Positions 1 through 11,922 are shown, numbered from the stretch's first letter. The stretch is DNA of 64,000 nucleotides from Charina bottae (GCA_023362775.1 JALMGJ010000008.1:37188501-37252500); one strand, 5' to 3'. Numbers and translations: made by a program. The notes: generated from the sequence alone by a model not told the origin.

Positions 1-652
1 GCCCTTAGTCTTGATTAAAGAAGGTGTTTATGGTAGCAGTTTTTAACAGGCATTATCCTTTTTCAAACTCCATTCTTATCTTAAGAGATAGAAAGAGACA
101 GAAACAAATGAACAAACAGGCATCCAAGCTAAACCTCCAAAATTTCTGTTGTTTTTTTTCAATTAAAAATAACAAAGCATGTACATTACTAACAAAATAT
201 GTGTATAAGACTGTGTGTTATACATATTAGGGGAAATAGCTTGCAAAAACCAAACTGGCCACTTGCTTCTGGAATCTTATACACAGGAAATAAAAGATTT
301 GGGCTTTTTCTTTTTTGTTTCTTGCACATAATTTGTCAAGCATTTGAAGATGCACATATATAAAGTAGCACTGGAACTTAACAACTGAAAACAAGTACTG
401 GTATCAGAAAATTGGGGGATAATACTTGAGTACAAGGAAGAACTAAAAGTTTTTCAACCAAAAGAATAAAGCAATCAGGCTGTGTTTGTTGCAGAGATAA
501 ACACCCAGCTGCAGCTCTGCAGGAAGATCTGGTGGCTTGAGAAAGGAAAATATATGCAGGTATTTAGACTCTGAGGAAATTGTATGTACAAAATAAAACT
601 CAGATAAAGATATCTGGGATTCTTGCTACTGTGACATGGAGCCATTACAAAC
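1..652. other. AFF1 downstream intron, no feature seen
   Basis: AT-rich unique-looking sequence. I see no exon, repeat end or RNA gene. Frames here are short and unlike known proteins. Confidence 0.5.
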
Positions 653-681
653 ATAAATCCAGTTTGGTCTAGTGGTTAAAG

Positions 682-921
682 CAGGGGTGGGCAACGTCAG
701 GTGCGTGGGCCTTATAAGGCCCGCGGGGCTCCCACCTGCAAACCCCGCCCCTTCCACGCGATTGGCTCCCGCCCACAAACCCCGCCCCCCAGTGCTTGTG
801 ATTGGCTCCCACGCGCAAAATCCGGCCCCCGGAAATCCCAGAAACCCTGCCCCGCACCTTCCCGGTCCCCGGTTATAAATATCTAAATGGCCCTTGACAG
901 AAAAAAGGTTCCGCACCCCTG
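682..921 (+). mobile_element. hAT MITE, CAGGGGT family, in the SINE
   Basis: The ends are CAGGGGTGGGCAA and TTCCGCACCCCTG, which are imperfect inverted repeats. An exact 8-bp target duplication GGTTAAAG lies at 674-681 and 922-929. The core is GC-rich with repeats of AAACCCCGCCCC and GCGATTGGCTCCC. It has no coding capacity and is 240 bp long. Confidence 0.9.
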
Positions 922-1254
922 GGTTAAAGGAACGGGCTAGAAACCAGGAGACTGTGAGTTCTAGTCCTGCCTTAGGCACGAAAGCTGGCTGGGTGACCTT
1001 GGGCCAGGACCTGTCTCTCAGCCCTAGGAAGGAGCCAATGGCAAACCAGGAGACTGAGAGTTCTAGTCCCACCTTAGGCATGAAAGCCGGCTGGGTGACC
1101 TTGGGCATGAAAGCCAGCCGGGTGACCTTGGGCCAGTCACTCTCTCTCAGCCCAACTCACCTCACAGGGTTGTTGTTGTGGGGAAAATAGGAGGAGGAAG
1201 GAGTATTAGGTATGTTCACCACCTTGAGTTATTTATAAAAATAATAAAGGCGGG

Positions 1255-1433
1255 ATATAAAATAAATAAAATAATAAAATAATAAAATAAAAAAATAAAA
1301 ATAAAATAAAATAAAATAAAATAAAATAATAAAATAAAATAATAAATAAAATAAAATAAAATAAAATAAAATAAAATAAAATAAAATAAAATAAAATAAA
1401 ATAAAATAATAAAATAAAATAATAAAATAAAAA
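1255..1433 (+). repeat. (AAAATA)n microsatellite, SINE tail
   Basis: Tandem AAAATA/AATA units extend the 3' tail of the SINE. The reverse frames give long Phe/Ile/Tyr-rich false ORFs. Confidence 0.9.
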
Positions 1434-1801
1434 ATAAATCCACATCTGTTATCAATATCCTTTCTTTCTGTGTTAACAGGAAATAACTTTTGTCCATATT
1501 AAGAATGCTTCTACCTGATGGAGAACTTCATGTTTTGTAGCTGCGGGAGGGGAAGAGACTGCAGATGTGGAACAGTGAAACTGCATCCATTCTTGTAATC
1601 AAAGCAGCATTCCCACCCACCTCCCATAAGTCTTCTAAATGGGATGAATGTGCAGTGGGACTTGAAACATGTAAGGTGTGTTATGAAACCTTAAGCCAGC
1701 CAAGATTAGCCTTTTACAAAATCACAAGGTGTGCCTTCTTTAAACTGAAAGGAAAATACATTTAAGCTAGGATTTATAGTTTGGGCTTTCAGTTCTCTCT
1801 C

Positions 1802-1834
1802 TGTGCGTGCGTGCGTGTGTGTGTGTGTGTGTGT
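1802..1834 (+). repeat. (TG)n microsatellite
   Basis: TGCG/TG dinucleotide run. Confidence 0.9.
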
Positions 1835-2394
1835 AATTATAAAGAGAAATAAAGGGTTGGCTTGTTTTCCTATGTAGAGCATCTGCAATTTCCTTATTTT
1901 TTTCATTATAAAAACAAACAAGAACAGTAGGTTGGTAAATAAATGGTTCTTAGATTTCCTCTCTTTTGCATGAATAAAAACAACAGTATGGAGGAGGGCT
2001 ATGCAAACTTAGGGATGTAGCCATATAAATAATAGTACCGCAAGATAGCTGTGGGAGGCTGACAGATCCTGCCCTTCAAAAGAGCTGGATCAGCTCTTGG
2101 TTTGGCTTCGTCACTATGCCATCCAAATGATGTTCTGCAGCTATCATTTTGCTAATTAACACGGAAATGCTACAGAATAACCATAATTTTGGCACTTTTA
2201 TATGCAGACATAAATTTACTGGCTTTTGTAGTTTGGTCAAGCAGAACTCCTAAGTACAGGGCATCCTCCTAATCTCTAGTAAGTAGACATATGTATCAAA
2301 AAAGTCAACAAGATCAAGGGAAAAACAGAGTAGCACACATTGCCGCCTCCTCTTCCTATGAAATCTCCTGGTACTGCCATAGGATTATAATCGC

Positions 2395-2520
2395 CTTCTT
2401 AATTTTATTATATTTATGGTATTCTAAATGGTTATTTTAATGTTTTAATGTTTAATGTTCGAGATTTTGATGATTTGTAAACTGCCCAGAGTCCCTTGAG
2501 GGAGTTGGGCGGTGAGAAAT
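2395..2520 (+). mobile_element. L2-type LINE 3' end
   Basis: Contains TTGTAAACTGCCCAGAGTCC and GAGTTGGGCGGTGAGAAAT, the 3' terminal signature seen in the longer L2-type copy at 51818. It is followed by a GAAT repeat tail. Confidence 0.7.
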
Positions 2521-2583
2521 CGAATGAATGAATGAATGAATGAATGAATGAATGAATGAATGAATGAATGAATGAATGAATGA
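2521..2583 (+). repeat. (GAAT)n microsatellite, LINE tail
   Basis: About 15 GAAT units directly abut the L2-type 3' end. Confidence 0.9.
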
Positions 2584-2984
2584 TCAATCACAGAAGTGGA
2601 TTTCCAAGTATTCGGTAGCAGTGTCACTGCTGAGAGACTCTGAAGGAATTCCAAGCAAGTTCCAAATTTCTAAACAGAAGGAGGAGGAGGAGGAGAAGAG
2701 GAGAATGCAAATAGCCGCCATAACAACAGGAACAGATTGTTTCACATTTGATAATCTGCTTTTCTTTTATCATAATGTAACAGCCTGGTTGATTGATCAA
2801 AGGCCTACCTAGTCCATCAGACTAAAAGCCACCAGGTACTTTTACAAAGCCCACAAGCAGGATGCTAAGAGGTAGGGAGGGAAAAGAGAAAGTAACAGTA
2901 GAAAAACAACTGGCATTCTTCTTAATTAAAATCATATCCCAGTTGAAAACCAATTGGTCTTCACTGCTCTTCTACTCTTTAAAG

Positions 2985-3218
2985 CAGGGCTTTCCAAACT
3001 TTTCATGTTGGTGACACACTTTTTAGACATGCATCATTTCGCGACACACTCTTACAGCAGGGCATCATTTCGCGACACACTCTTACAGCAGGGCACAAGG
3101 CAGGCGCTAGGACCTGCGCGGAATCCTGGCAGGGCTCAGAGGCAGCAGCAGCCGCGACACACCCAGACACTGCAGCCGACACACTGACGTGTCCCGACAC
3201 ACAGTTTGGAAAGCTCTG
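2985..3218 (+). mobile_element. hAT MITE, CAGAGCTTTCC family, core A
   Basis: The ends CAGGGCTTTCCAAACT and AGTTTGGAAAGCTCTG are inverted repeats. The exact 8-bp duplication CTTTAAAG is at 2977-2984 and 3219-3226. The core A features are repeated CGACACACTCTTACAGCAG units, GGCACTAGGACCTG-like text and ACACACCCAGACACTGCAG. Confidence 0.92.
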
Positions 3219-3547
3219 CTTTAAAGGAATATAATGATGCAGGCAGAACATTCAGAAACTGGTCAGAAAACTTGTGAGTAGTAATTAGCAACTTTCCTTT
3301 TTGATAATCAAGTTCAAATCATCATAACATCATCTCTATGTGTATATGTCAACAACGAAGAAATAGTCTTACAAAGCCACCTGCAACAAATGTCAACAAT
3401 CCAATTCTATACGCCCGGCTGATGAGTTGGAGCTATCATTCCCAGAATTCCAGGTAACAGGAATTCTCGGCATACATTTCGATGGCACCAGGTTGCAGAA
3501 GACTATAACAAATCATTTTGCCTCAATGGTGACATGGGACTATACAG

Positions 3548-3806
3548 TGTAATGGTATGTGGGAATGACCTTGGGAGACCCGGTCCAGAGACGCTGCGCC
3601 TACGGAAGGGTCAGATAAGAGACAGCACAGTCCGCAGCTGGATAGTGGGCTCAGAAGGGACCCTCCCTAATTTCTCGGGGTGTAAAGGAGACAGGAGGAT
3701 TACTGTACTTTCAGACTTGCAAGATTCTGTTAATGTAGCCTTAGAATAAAATAGAATTAGCTCATCTGGTCGGGTTTCCTGTCTGGTCTACCTGGTAAGG
3801 CTGACA
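3548..3806 (+). mobile_element. Solo LTR, TG...CA, about 259 bp
   Basis: Starts TGTAATGG and ends GGCTGACA. A 4-bp repeat ACAG flanks it (3544-3547, 3807-3810). It contains AATAAA near 3747 and TGTCTGGTCTACCTGG near the end, shared with the copies at 34300 and 46761. No internal region is present. The class (gypsy-like or endogenous retrovirus-like) is undecided. Confidence 0.75.
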
Positions 3807-3810
3807 ACAG

Positions 3811-6007
3811 TGATTAATACTACCCACTATCACAGGTGACAAAGCAACTATTTTCCAGAAACTCTAAGAAGTTGCAAGAAGATGGGAAGCCAAATATCCT
3901 GCCACAGAAGCAGCCATACATTAATTAGATGAATGCAAAGAGAAACAGGAGAGTCCAAAATTAAATCCAGCATATACTACTAAGGGAACAGGAGACTGAG
4001 AATGACATACTGCAGTGTTTGGAAACCATATGATGGAACAAATACCCCTTATTGCTTACCCTGTGTGTTTCAGCATGAACTAATCCACATGACCTTTTGA
4101 AGCAGAGAGCCTGTCCTAACCGGAGCTTACTGGAGCTAGGATCAACTTTATTAATGTCTGACATAACTTTAAAAAGGTCTGTAAGTAACTGCCCTTTCTA
4201 GTTTCCACTCACTTAAGGAAATCCAGGAATCTCATTCTTTATACATCAGAACCATTACAATTGTATCAACTGGTATATTTACTTGATTCATAGTTTGCAC
4301 ATAGACAGGATTGCAAGATGAAATGCCAAACCCATTATTCAAAAAATCTCTTTGCTACAAATTATCATGTTAACAGCTAGGAGGAAGTTTGAGGGTTTTT
4401 TTTAATAATTCTATGCAAGTACTCTGTAAAGAACACAAAACAAGATCCCTTATGTTCTTTTAGGATGGAACATTTTTACTTACAAAGTAGGATTGAACAA
4501 ATTTTGTGCCAAATGTTTGGGATGGGTGACAGATTAAACAAAAAGAGACAAAAGATCTCCTACTGGGTTTATTTATGCCCATTTTATCCCTCTGTAATCC
4601 ATTCTGACTCAATATTTTGCATTTATTGTGTTTACTTGAAAAGTTTGTTCCAAAATAATTTACCTTTAAAATAGGAGCATTGTTTTAGGATTTATTCAGA
4701 ATACAGTACTCTTTTCTTTCTCCTGTCTAATCCTCATTTTTATGCTGATTGCCCTAAATTTGGAGTCTTTATCCCTTTGGGTAAGTAAAATACTAAATCA
4801 AGCAACTACGCATAAATTTTATTTAACTACCAGTAGAAGAAAAAAGACCTTAGAGATAGGAAGCAAATGAATAATTGATAAAGTAGTATTTTATTTATCT
4901 TGTAAAAGGCAACCCTATAAATGGGAAAAATGAAAGCAAATTAAAAAGAATAATGTAACCCCAAGGCATAAATCTGCTATATGAAGATAGAATATCCCCA
5001 CTATATCATTATACCAGAAGAATAAAGGGTGGGGTTGATGTTTGCCCTAACCATCCACCGTAGTTTCAATTCTGGGACACTGGGGAATTAAAATACATAC
5101 TACGGTATCTTCCAGAAGCTCGCACCTCTCCAATATTAGGAGCCACATGGCAATGATCTCACCAGCAAGTAAGCCAATCAGAAGGAGCTTCTGATCAAGG
5201 AGGGGACTGGTCAAATTATCAAGGGCCTTCCAATCCAGAGTTGACCCAGTTTAATGTATCTTCACAAAAACTTCTGCTTCTTAGCCACAAACAGCTGCAA
5301 ATGGTCACAGACTTTTGAACATATAATAGGCCATCCTTCTCCAACTTGGCACCTCCAGATTTCAAGTCTCAGCAATGGCCATTTTGGCTTGGAATTCTGT
5401 GAGCTTAACTCCAGACACTAGTGGGAGCCCAGACTGGAAAAGACTGTGATAGGGCAAACAAGATACTGGCTAGGAAGGTTGAATCTTCACAACTACTTTG
5501 AAAACTGCACACAGACATGGCTCCCTCCTATACTAGCAGACTGTAGTTGGACACATGCAAGTTACTTATCAGATAAAATGGTCCACACTGCTAATCCTGG
5601 TAGGAATATAAGAATAAAGGAGCCCTGCTAGAGCACATCTATTTAAAACAGTCTTTTGTTTCCGGAATGGCCAAACAGAAGCCTATGGAAAAACATGAGC
5701 AGGGTACAAGGAGTCATCTACTGCTGTTGTTGCAAGTAGCTGTTATTGGACTGCATACTGCCTCCAATAAAAAGATAACATATCTCTGAGTCAAACTTGA
5801 CTCCTGATAACTTCAGGGACATGTGCAATTTTTGTGGCAACGGTATGCCTACTTCTGGGATGATTCTTTGACTTCCCTGCCTACCAACTGCGCTATTTGC
5901 TAATTCCAAGTACTAACCAGCCCTGACGGTGCTTAGTTTCCAATCCCAGACAATTAGCCAGCTGCTGCCAATCTTCAAGGTAATATACAGCCCTTATGAC
6001 TAGTAGC
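3811..6007. other. AFF1 intron, no clear feature
   Basis: About 2.2 kb of AT-rich sequence. No exon for the next AFF1 block was found and the frames resemble no known protein. Degraded repeats may be present. Confidence 0.45.
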
Positions 6008-6015
6008 TGCTAGAC

Positions 6016-6382
6016 CAGAGCTTTCCAAACTGTGTGTCAGGACACGTTAGTGTGTTGGCTGCAGTGTCTGGGTGTGTCGCAGCTGCTGCTGCCTCCGAGC
6101 TCTGCCAGGATTCCACGCAGGTCCTAGTACCTGTCTTGTGCCGTGCTGCCTCCAAACCTGCTGTGATTCCATGCAGGTCCTAGTGCCTGCCTTGTGCCCT
6201 GCTGTAAGAGTGTGTCGCGAAATGATGCTCCCGCCCGCAAACCCCGCCCCCTTCCACGCGATTGGCTCCCGCCCACAAACCCCGCCCCCGGTCCGTCGAA
6301 ATCCCAGAAACCCCAGAAACCCCGCCCCCCGGTCCACGGAAAAATTGTCTTTTGAAACCGGTCCCTAGGTTGGGGACCCCTG
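6016..6382. mobile_element. Chimeric hAT MITE with two different family ends
   Basis: The left part (6016-about 6228) is the core A element in reverse orientation, starting CAGAGCTTTCCAAACT. The right part (about 6229-6382) is the 3' portion of the CAGGGGT family, ending GGTTGGGGACCCCTG. Each half lacks its other terminus. The flanks TGCTAGAC and GACTAAAA do not match, so there is no 8-bp target duplication for the composite. Confidence 0.8.
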
Positions 6383-6506
6383 GACTAAAAAATGGGCTGG
6401 TTTTTAGTTTTTTGTTTTACAAAATTAACTCTGGGATGATGTGGAAGCATGAGATACAATAAACTTGTTGGAGCTACATGATTCTAGATGTCATGAGAAT
6501 CTGGAT

Positions 6507-6744
6507 TTATTTATTTTTTTATTTTTATCCTGCCTTTATTATTTTTATAAATAACTCAAGGCGGCCAACATAGCTAATACTCCTTCCTCCTCCTCTTTTC
6601 CCCACAACAATAACCCTGTGAGGTGAGTTGGGCTGAGAGAGAGTGACTGGCCCAAGGTCACCCAGCCGGCTTTCATGCCTAAGGCGGGACTAGAACTCAC
6701 AGTCTCCTGGTTTCTAGCCCAGCACCTTAACCACTAGACCAAAC
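6507..6744 (-). mobile_element. Sauria-type tRNA SINE
   Basis: Reverse complement of the same SINE as at 662. Its head ends at CCACTAGACCAAAC, and the body includes TGACTGGCCCAAGGTCACCC and CCCTGTGAGGTGAGTTGGGC. The tail is (TTTA)n. A short TGGAT repeat flanks it (6502-6506, 6745-6749). Confidence 0.88.
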
Positions 6745-6749
6745 TGGAT

Positions 6750-7649
6750 GGGATACCACCTGGAAATACCATATACATGGCACCTTGATTTCAAAGTTAA
6801 AGACAGACCTGACATAAAGGACAATGAACAAAACCAATTACGCACTCAAATTTGCACTCTCTGCAAGTTACATGCAGGCAGGAAGGTTTTGGCCCTTACC
6901 AACTCAGCTGAGGTTAATTTGCCCCAATGTGGTGAATGTAGTAGCAAGAATAGTGCCAATATGTGAATTTTCTAACACAAAGCCTCTCCCATTTGGACAG
7001 AAATGGCATTATGTCAAAGTTCTAACAACGTGCCGTGTGTGTGTGTCTGTTTTCTTTAAGCTAGCCCGGTAACATAATAAAAATGGTGTGTGCTGAGTAG
7101 GAAGGAAGTACATACACACAAGAGACTCTCACCAGACTGAGACTTCTCCCCGTAGTATAATGAGTCTTTCTAAGTGATAGACATGGAGAAGTTTCAAGGC
7201 AGGGCTTGGGGCCTTTAAAAGTCTTCCATCACAACCAGACCATAATATTTGGTTATGGTTTTCCTTGAAAATGTCACCAGCTGGAATCTATTCTTTTTTC
7301 CAAGCAGAAAATGATCATTGGCTCTTCTGCTCCCCAACTAAAAAATCCTTACCTAAAACAACAATAGTAACATGTAACTTAAAACTATAGGTCTCTATCT
7401 TGCCAAATAGTCCAGAATGCTCTTTCAGGAGAAGACACACCAAAATTATTTCAAGGAGTCACAAGACTATAGCGGCTAGGCGTGACATCCTTGCAATTCT
7501 CCGTTATCATTTGCACACACCTGGCCAATACAAAGAAAGTTTCTTCTGCCTGAATTTCTTCTATTCAGGGATGGAAAGAGAAAAATGTCGTTCTTGGAGC
7601 AAAGTTTCAGATGTCCATGACGTTCAAATGCTACAGGCAGCTTGCTGAG
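6750..7649. other. AFF1 intron, no clear feature
   Basis: Unique-looking sequence. The frames have no recognisable domain. Confidence 0.45.
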
Positions 7650-7899
7650 TGAGCCTTGATAATGCTACCGAGTTGCACATTTTTCCTGGAACTTCTGGGA
7701 AAACGGATGCCCTGGAATCCAAGACTCCAGATGCAGCCCATCAATTATCCACTAAGCCCTTTGCAAAGGAAGCTTGGGAGGAGGAGCGTGACTCTGCCTC
7801 ACCCACTGAAGCCATCCTTGTTTACAAGCCAAATTCACGGGGAGAGCTCAATTCTGCCTCTTCCCTTCAGCAAGGCATCAGCTGGAGACGTCCTTCCCT

Positions 7900-8460
7900 G
7901 GGCTATGTATAGAGCGCGCCAAAACTCGACCTCAGTCCACCATCCAGCAACCTGCCTTGCTCCCCACCCCCAATCTCTCCCACGGAGAAGATACCTGAAC
8001 GTCCACGGCCAATTTCTATTTGTGGCAGGGCCAGGGGGGAACTTACCTCTGTGAACATGTCTTACTGCCTTCCTACATGGCAAGAGAGGTTCCCTGTTTT
8101 CATACATTCCCCTGCCAGCTGTAATCAGCGTCAATAAGGTTCGCGTCTTTGCCCTGGCAGCCGGAGTGGCAGAGCTGACAGGGAAGAACTTTTACATCTC
8201 TTCCCTCGCACTGAGCCATGCAAAGCCAGCAAACGCTCCCAGGCATAACTCCCTTGGCTCTTCTCCTAAAAAAACGCTCCCTCAAGTGCGCGGTTGCTAA
8301 GCAATATTCGCCATCGTGTGTGCCCCCCCCACGCACTCCCCGCCGTGCCTTGTACGTTTGAAATTGACAACATCTGTCCCTCTTGCCGATCTGACTCGTG
8401 CTAAGGACCTTGCGGAGAGCAGAGCAGTTCGAAAAAACAGAGGAGAACACGCATCAGCAA
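7900..8460. promoter_or_regulatory. CpG-richer unique block, possible regulatory element
   Basis: In an otherwise AT-rich, CpG-poor intron this block carries more than twenty CpGs by eye (for example GAGCGCGCC, GTGCGCGG, CGCCGTGCC) and no repeat signature. It contains an 11-bp palindrome TTGCTAAGCAA at 8294-8304. This resembles an RFX half-site pair (GTTGC ... GCAAY) with one-base spacing. A TATA-like TATGTATAGAG lies at about 7903. An alternative AFF1 promoter, an enhancer or an antisense promoter is possible; none is shown. Confidence 0.3.
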
Positions 8461-9380
8461 AGCTGCTTCATCTGCGTTTCTCTAATGGCTGCTTTTGTTA
8501 ATATTTTATTTCCAGATTTACATAGGGAGGGGAAATGCAGCCTCTTCACCCAGAGGAAGGGCAAGGAAGGAAAAAGCCAACCCAAAGTCCAGTGGGAATA
8601 CAGTGAAGCACATACAAGAAAGTTGCTTTTTTTTTTTTTCTATGGGTTTCAATATTGTCAGCCTGCAGAATTTGGCTGTTATTTATTTATTTAAAGTGCC
8701 TTGTTTTCACTTGCTGGAATATTCCAGATAAATACTTATCCATAAAATTACTGCTTTATACATACATGCCCACACACCCTATTTTCATTTATGCTCTTTC
8801 ATTTCATTTCATACTATAAAAAATACCATTTTCATTTATGCTATTAAATTCATAAGATTTTTTTTCATAACTGGCAGTTGTCATTAAGCAGCTTCTTAAA
8901 AAGGAGGGCTATGTCCATACATTTTTATACATATATGCAGAGAGAGGGACTTTAAAAACTATTTTCAAGTATCAGCCTCTCCTTTCACATTAAGGTTTTG
9001 TAGTCACTCATTCATGAGCTACTTGTTCTATACATACATCTTCCTCAAAAGCTAAATCAAAAGGGGAAAAAAACTATTTAAGTGACAATTTAAAAGCATT
9101 TTACCACTTTTGCATTTTGCATATTTAATCTAGCTTCACAGGATTTTTCAACTTAAAATAGTATTTCTGACACGGTGCTACTTTAATTTCACAGCTACTT
9201 AAAAGGAAAAATGAGAAGAAAACTTCCAACAAAATATGATTTAATGTTAGGTCATCTCTCTTTGCTGGTTCTTACAACAACAAAAAAAGAAAATAAGTTG
9301 CAAACTTTTTTTTTAACAGCAAGGAATAGCTGGCAGGCCACCTCAGCAGGCAGAAAACGAGACACTCACTGCACTGTCTT
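8461..9380. other. AFF1 intron, no clear feature
   Basis: AT-rich, with T- and A-runs and short ATTTCATTTC repeats near 8797. No coding or repeat signal that I can name. Confidence 0.45.
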
Positions 9381-9382
9381 CT

Positions 9383-9700
9383 AGTTCTTTTTTATTTGTA
9401 TTCATTTAATACATTTTATTATTCATTTATTTAGTGAATAACAACAAAAATATAGCTGCCCATCATGCCATCCTGACTCTAGGAGGCAAATTTAGGATTA
9501 AAACCAATGAAAATAAAAGCAAATAATAACAACAATACAACAAAACCATAATGGCATCTGAGGACAATCTAACCCAATCCATGCAACCAGAGTTACAAAA
9601 AAAAATCACACCTGATGGGGCTTACTCAACCTCCAGAAGGAACCTATGCCCAAGGGAGCATTCAAAGCTTTTACATCCTGTCTATTCAGCAAGGAGAACA
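9383..9700 (-). mobile_element. Degraded L2-type LINE 3' end
   Basis: AGCTGCCCATCATGCCATCC with CTAGGAGGCAAATTTAGG, after a T/A-rich tail, resembles the reverse complement of the L2-type 3' end at 51818. It is strongly diverged. Confidence 0.45.
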
Positions 9701-9972
9701 GAGTGGTTCACAACATACAAATATTACACTTTTAAAAGCACTTTCAGTTTCAACACTCAAAGTGTATAAATAATAGGTTGAGGTTCTGCATTTCTCAGTG
9801 ACAGCATGCTTGAAAGTGGCTAATCATTATTTTTAAAGTGCATCCTCATTTATGAGCCGGATCTTACTCATTGTAGTATGTGCTAAGACTAAAACGAGAG
9901 CTCCTAATTTTAGCCATTACAGTAGAAATAAATAAAATTATGCTCATGTGACAAAGTACAAGGTCTAAATTA

Positions 9973-10373
9973 CGGTGACCATATTTTCTTGGAAAAAATA
10001 AAGGACATATGGTACCTGAAAAAGGGGCAAATCTGAAAGAGGTTCATAAGGATAAAAAAAATTAATTGTTTATGTTTATAACTTTGCTTTCCAAAAGAAA
10101 ATTCAAGAGCAAAACCAATAAAAGCTTTACAAAAATGCATATTCTAAAAAAAATCTAGAATCAAATAGTAAATGTAAATTTATTTTAAAAAGACAATTCA
10201 ATTTCTTTATTTTTACATGAATGTGAAAGACTGTGCATTAAGTGCATTTGTAAGGTAAAAGTTAAATTACCAAAATAAAGGACAAAAGGGAGTTTTTGAA
10301 AAATAAATAACTCTAAAGGACAACTTTCTGAAACAACGGACTGTCTTTTATAATAAAGGACATATGGTCACTG
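9973..10373. mobile_element. AT-rich mariner-like MITE
   Basis: The ends CGGTGACCATATTTTC and GGACATATGGTCACTG are imperfect inverted repeats flanked by TA on both sides (9971-9972, 10374-10375). The 401-bp interior is AT-rich, non-coding, and repeats ATAAAGGAC. It is assigned to the Tc1/mariner type by the TA target; another superfamily is possible. Confidence 0.6.
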
Positions 10374-10824
10374 TAGACTAAACCCAATACAGAATAAGAC
10401 ATTTTTAAAACCATTTTCATCTCTGACCAGAATTGAAGCCAATGGATATTAAAACCTAGAAAAAATAGTCTCCAAAGAATATATTTAAAATATTAAAATA
10501 AATAAAGAGATGTCCATTCAAAACTATTTTCATGAGGAAATCATCGTTTTCTCCACAAGAATAACTGCTAGTTTAAGAACATTGTGGGGCACCATGAAAA
10601 TCTTCAAAATGTAGGCTTTTGTGTTTGCTTCACACAGACAGCCCTGATTTTCCAAGTGAACCATTTTTGAACATTTATTCATGTAGAAAAATATACAGTG
10701 GAACCAGCATTAAATCACTGCAAACACTACTAGCTTAGCCCAACCGTGTTAATGCTACTGTAATATATATAATCAATGAAATATCAAAAGATATCATGGC
10801 CTCAAATATGAATAGCTTCTAAAA

Positions 10825-10850
10825 ACAAACAAACAAACAAACAAACAAAC
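10825..10850 (+). repeat. (AAAC)n microsatellite
   Basis: Tandem AAAC units. Confidence 0.9.
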
Positions 10851-11406
10851 AGAAAACCCTTCATAGGTGATATTTAAGTTATAAAACGTTTAAGGGAGAA
10901 TTCAACTACTTTGTAAATGTATGAGGAATTTGCAACAAAATACTGCCCAGAACAGCTTCTGGCCAGTCAGCCATGGACTCTTCTAGGATAGTCCATTCTA
11001 TTCACTCCAGCTACCCACTCAGCATCTGTGGCTACTGAAAACAATTAAAAGGAAGTATAATTAGTATTTGATGTATTCACACCCCACCTTTCCTCCAACA
11101 AGCTCTTCGTGACCTATATAACATTAAGGATCATAGGCTGAGATCCAGCAGATGACCTAAAGCATCAGAGAGCATTCAACCACTTAGAAATACAAAGATG
11201 GGCCTTTCAAATCTTAGTCAATTATTTTAACTAGTACACTATAATGGCTTTCCATATTGATAAGCAGCACCACAACATCAGCTTTGATTCAGCAAGACTG
11301 TACCACTTCTCTTTAAGAAAAACTGGACTGTGCCATTGCCTAGCTAGTACTGAAAATGAAATATTTTAACATATCCAAGATGATTGTGATTTCAAGCACA
11401 TGCACG

Positions 11407-11430
11407 TGCACACACACACACACACACACA
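11407..11430 (+). repeat. (CA)n microsatellite
   Basis: CA dinucleotide run. Confidence 0.9.
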
Positions 11431-11922
11431 AATCTTCCATAAACCTCCTGGTGAAAAAACAACACTGGCTTATAGAAAAGAATAAAATTTCAGGGCAGAT
11501 TGAAACAGCAGAAAAGTCACCACTTTACGAAAACTTATAAAAATGGATGCTGTTGTATTTCAAAGGGCACTATTCCTAGCTTATTAACAATACCACCATT
11601 ACCCCCGCTTCTTACGGATTATGTTGCTTTACTATATCTTGCCTTGTTTGAAATGTTTGCCTGTCCTCTGCTCCCAAGCACTGTTCAAATGTTTCCCGCC
11701 GATTCTTGTATTACTCTCTTCTTTCATGTCTGTAAAAATTCCACTAACATATAGAATGATCCAACAGCTTCTCATCAGGCACTATAATTTCTCTCTACAT
11801 CAAACTCGGCACATTAAAAATAAAGGCCAAGTAACAAAATAACTCATTGGCTGCTGCTCCAAACAAGACTATCCTCATCTCAGAACATCTGATGACCAGC
11901 AGTGACCACCATTAGTCTAGAA

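Larger units (their letters stand above)
662..1433 (+). mobile_element. Sauria-type tRNA SINE, rearranged and carrying a MITE
   Basis: The head GTCTAGTGGTTAA resembles a tRNA A box. The body has the typical stretch GGTGACCTTGGGCCAGTCAC followed by TCTCTCAGCCCAAC, CTCACAGGGTTGTTG and a tail GGCGGGATATAAAATAAATA. The unit is flanked by a 9-bp direct repeat ATAAATCCA (653-661 and 1434-1442). A hAT MITE interrupts it at 682-921. The SINE body is partly duplicated: the block AACCAGGAGACTG...GTGACCTTGGG occurs at about 939-1003 and again at about 1044-1105, with a further 27-bp copy before 1135. The AAAATA/AATA tail has expanded to about 180 bp. Confidence 0.85.
10376..11914. other. AFF1 intron with two microsatellites
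   Basis: Otherwise no feature that I can support. (AAAC)n lies at 10825-10850 and (CA)n at 11407-11430. Confidence 0.5.

Noticed and set aside
626..1190. Gly/Pro/Arg-rich frames of 60-160 codons
   Set aside because: They arise from the GC-rich MITE and SINE sequence on both strands and recur at every copy.
1216..1497. Long Phe/Tyr/Leu reverse frames resembling membrane proteins
   Set aside because: They are translations of the AAAATA microsatellite.
7656..8450. 132- and 116-codon frames near the CpG-rich block
   Set aside because: They overlap on opposite strands, show no domain, and are what a GC-richer patch yields by chance.
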